NCBI GenBank assembly: GCA_021648225.1
Contig: JAKITE010000034.1
Span: 1-22,510 of the forward strand
Reading direction: 5' to 3'
DNA: 22,510 nt
Source of the DNA: Paracoccaceae bacterium
GTDB taxonomy: Bacteria; Pseudomonadota; Alphaproteobacteria; Rhodobacterales; Rhodobacteraceae
Position numbers and translations under genes: made by a program. The first letter of the stretch is position 1, and each line of letters begins with the position of its first letter. The notes beneath the pieces were generated by a model, which searched no databases, was not told the origin of the DNA, and saw nothing but the letters and a program-made list of their open reading frames with translations. This document shows, in pieces, positions 21,505 through 22,510 of this stretch.

Positions 21505-22510
21505 CAGTCATCCAACTTCTTAAATATAATCGAGGCATTGGTGCCCCCGAACCCAAATGAATTGCTTAGCGCCACGTTAATCTTGCGTTTTACTGCCTTG
21601 TTTGCCGCTAAATCCAGCTTTGTTTCCACATCCGGATTATCCAGATTAATGGTTGGCGGCGCGATTTGATCGCGAATTGCCAACACCGAAAATATCGCCT
21701 CGACCGCGCCAGCCGCGCCCAGCAAATGCCCGATGGCCGATTTTGTTGATGACATGGTCGCGCGGCTATCCTCGCCCAGCAATCGCGTTACCGCACCCAG
21801 TTCAATGGTATCCGCCATGGTCGAAGTGCCATGGGCATTCACGTAATCAATATCACCGGGCTGCAAACCCGCGCGTTTCAACGCCGCAGTCATGGAACGA
21901 AACCCGCCATCGCCATCACTGGCAGGCGCGGTAATATGAAACGCATCGCCTGACAGGCCATAGCCCACAACTTCGGCATAAATACGTGCCCCGCGCGCCT
22001 TGGCATGTTCATATTCTTCCAGCACCACAACCCCTGCGCCCTCGCCCATGACAAACCCGTCGCGGTCTTTGTCATAGGGGCGGCTGGCCGATTTCGGATC
22101 ATCGGAACGCCCGGTTGACAAGGCCTTACAAGCATTAAATCCGGCAATGCCCAATTCGCAAATCGGGGCCTCGGCTCCGCCAGCAACCATCACATCCGCA
22201 TCGTCCAGCATGATCAGGCGCGCCGCATCGCCAATCGCATGGGCACCGGTTGAACAGGCAGTAACCACCGCATGGTTTGGCCCCTTGAAACCAAATTTGA
22301 TCGAGACCTGCCCCGAGCAAAGATTAATCAGGGATCCGGGAATGAAAAACGGCGAAACCCGCCTTGGCCCGCGTTCTTTCAGTAAAATCGCGGTCTCGGC
22401 AATCAGGCCCAGCCCGCCAATGCCCGAACCGATCATCACGCCCGTGCGCAGACGGTCTTCCTCATCCTCCGGCATCCAGTCAGCATCCTGCACCGCTTGG
22501 GTGGCGGCGC
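21504..22510 (-). CDS. fabF: Beta-ketoacyl-ACP synthase II (5' truncated by window)
   Basis: This is the C-terminal 335 residues of the condensing enzyme that elongates acyl-ACP with malonyl-ACP in fatty acid synthesis. The frame is open to the right edge (reading AATQAVQDADWMP there), so the start lies outside; the GTG at 22493 is an internal valine codon. The catalytic triad is visible: cysteine in VVTACSTGAHAIGDA, histidine in VNAHGTSTMADTIE and histidine in KSAIGHLLGAAGAVEA. The C-terminus NSFGFGGTNASIIFKK is typical. It is coupled to mltG by a one-base overlap. Confidence 0.96.
   Translation of the reverse strand, partial: AATQAVQDADWMPEDEEDRLRTGVMIGSGIGGLGLIAETAILLKERGPRRVSPFFIPGSLINLCSGQVSIKFGFKGPNHAVVTACSTGAHAIGDAARLIMLDDADVMVAGGAEAPICELGIAGFNACKALSTGRSDDPKSASRPYDKDRDGFVMGEGAGVVVLEEYEHAKARGARIYAEVVGYGLSGDAFHITAPASDGDGGFRSMTAALKRAGLQPGDIDYVNAHGTSTMADTIELGAVTRLLGEDSRATMSSTKSAIGHLLGAAGAVEAIFSVLAIRDQIAPPTINLDNPDVETKLDLAANKAVKRKINVALSNSFGFGGTNASIIFKKLDD

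Noticed and set aside
1..22510. tRNA, rRNA, CRISPR array, insertion sequence or diversity-generating retroelement
   Set aside because: No cloverleaf, spaced direct repeats, transposase, reverse transcriptase or template/variable repeat was seen anywhere in the window.

Overview
The window looks like a chromosome segment of a marine-type Rhodobacterales (Roseobacter-like) alphaproteobacterium. Three things suggest this: a pyruvate dehydrogenase operon whose E1-beta subunit carries its own lipoyl domain, a complete gene set of the Rhodobacter capsulatus gene transfer agent (RcGTA) type, and the neighbours fabF-mltG on one side and cysE on the other. The taxon is inferred from gene content only; no ribosomal gene is present.

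Layout. Positions 1-3163 (+ strand) hold pdhA (3' part), pdhB and pdhC, which encode the E1-alpha, E1-beta and E2 subunits of pyruvate dehydrogenase. Facing them on the minus strand are a class III (CaiB/BaiF-type) CoA-transferase gene (3188-4447, probably starting further upstream) and cysE (4517-5320). A palindromic intergenic repeat (5431-5532) separates cysE from the GTA operon. The GTA operon fills 5530-20320, all on the minus strand, so it is read from right to left. The order is gp1 (small terminase), gp2 (large terminase), gp3 (portal), gp3.5, gp4 (prohead protease), gp5 (capsid), an extra small gene not in the canonical RcGTA list, gp6, gp7 and gp8 (connector, closure, terminator), gp9 (tail tube), gp10 and gp10.1 (tail chaperones), gp11 (short tape measure), gp12-gp15 (distal tail, hub, peptidase, megatron) and a DUF2793 protein. 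Upstream of gp1 lie mltG (20533-21504) and the 3' part of fabF (21504-22510).

Most GTA genes overlap by 1-14 bases, and all reading frames are intact. There is no integrase, replication, repressor or lysis gene. This is what a domesticated, vertically maintained particle locus should look like. Together the genes encode headful DNA packaging, a capsid, a connector and a short non-contractile tail with cell-wall-active tip proteins.

The most interesting signals are non-coding. The gp1 leader has a near-consensus promoter (TTGACT, 17 bp, TATAAC) followed within about 25-70 nt by a GNRA-looped, terminator-like hairpin that overlaps a 21-codon leader ORF. Three copies of a GGTGCGTG/CACGCACC palindrome occur in this operon and its upstream gap, two of them exactly 2 nt after stop codons. 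A strong sense-strand hairpin follows the capsid gene. No intergenic stretch exceeds 300 bases.
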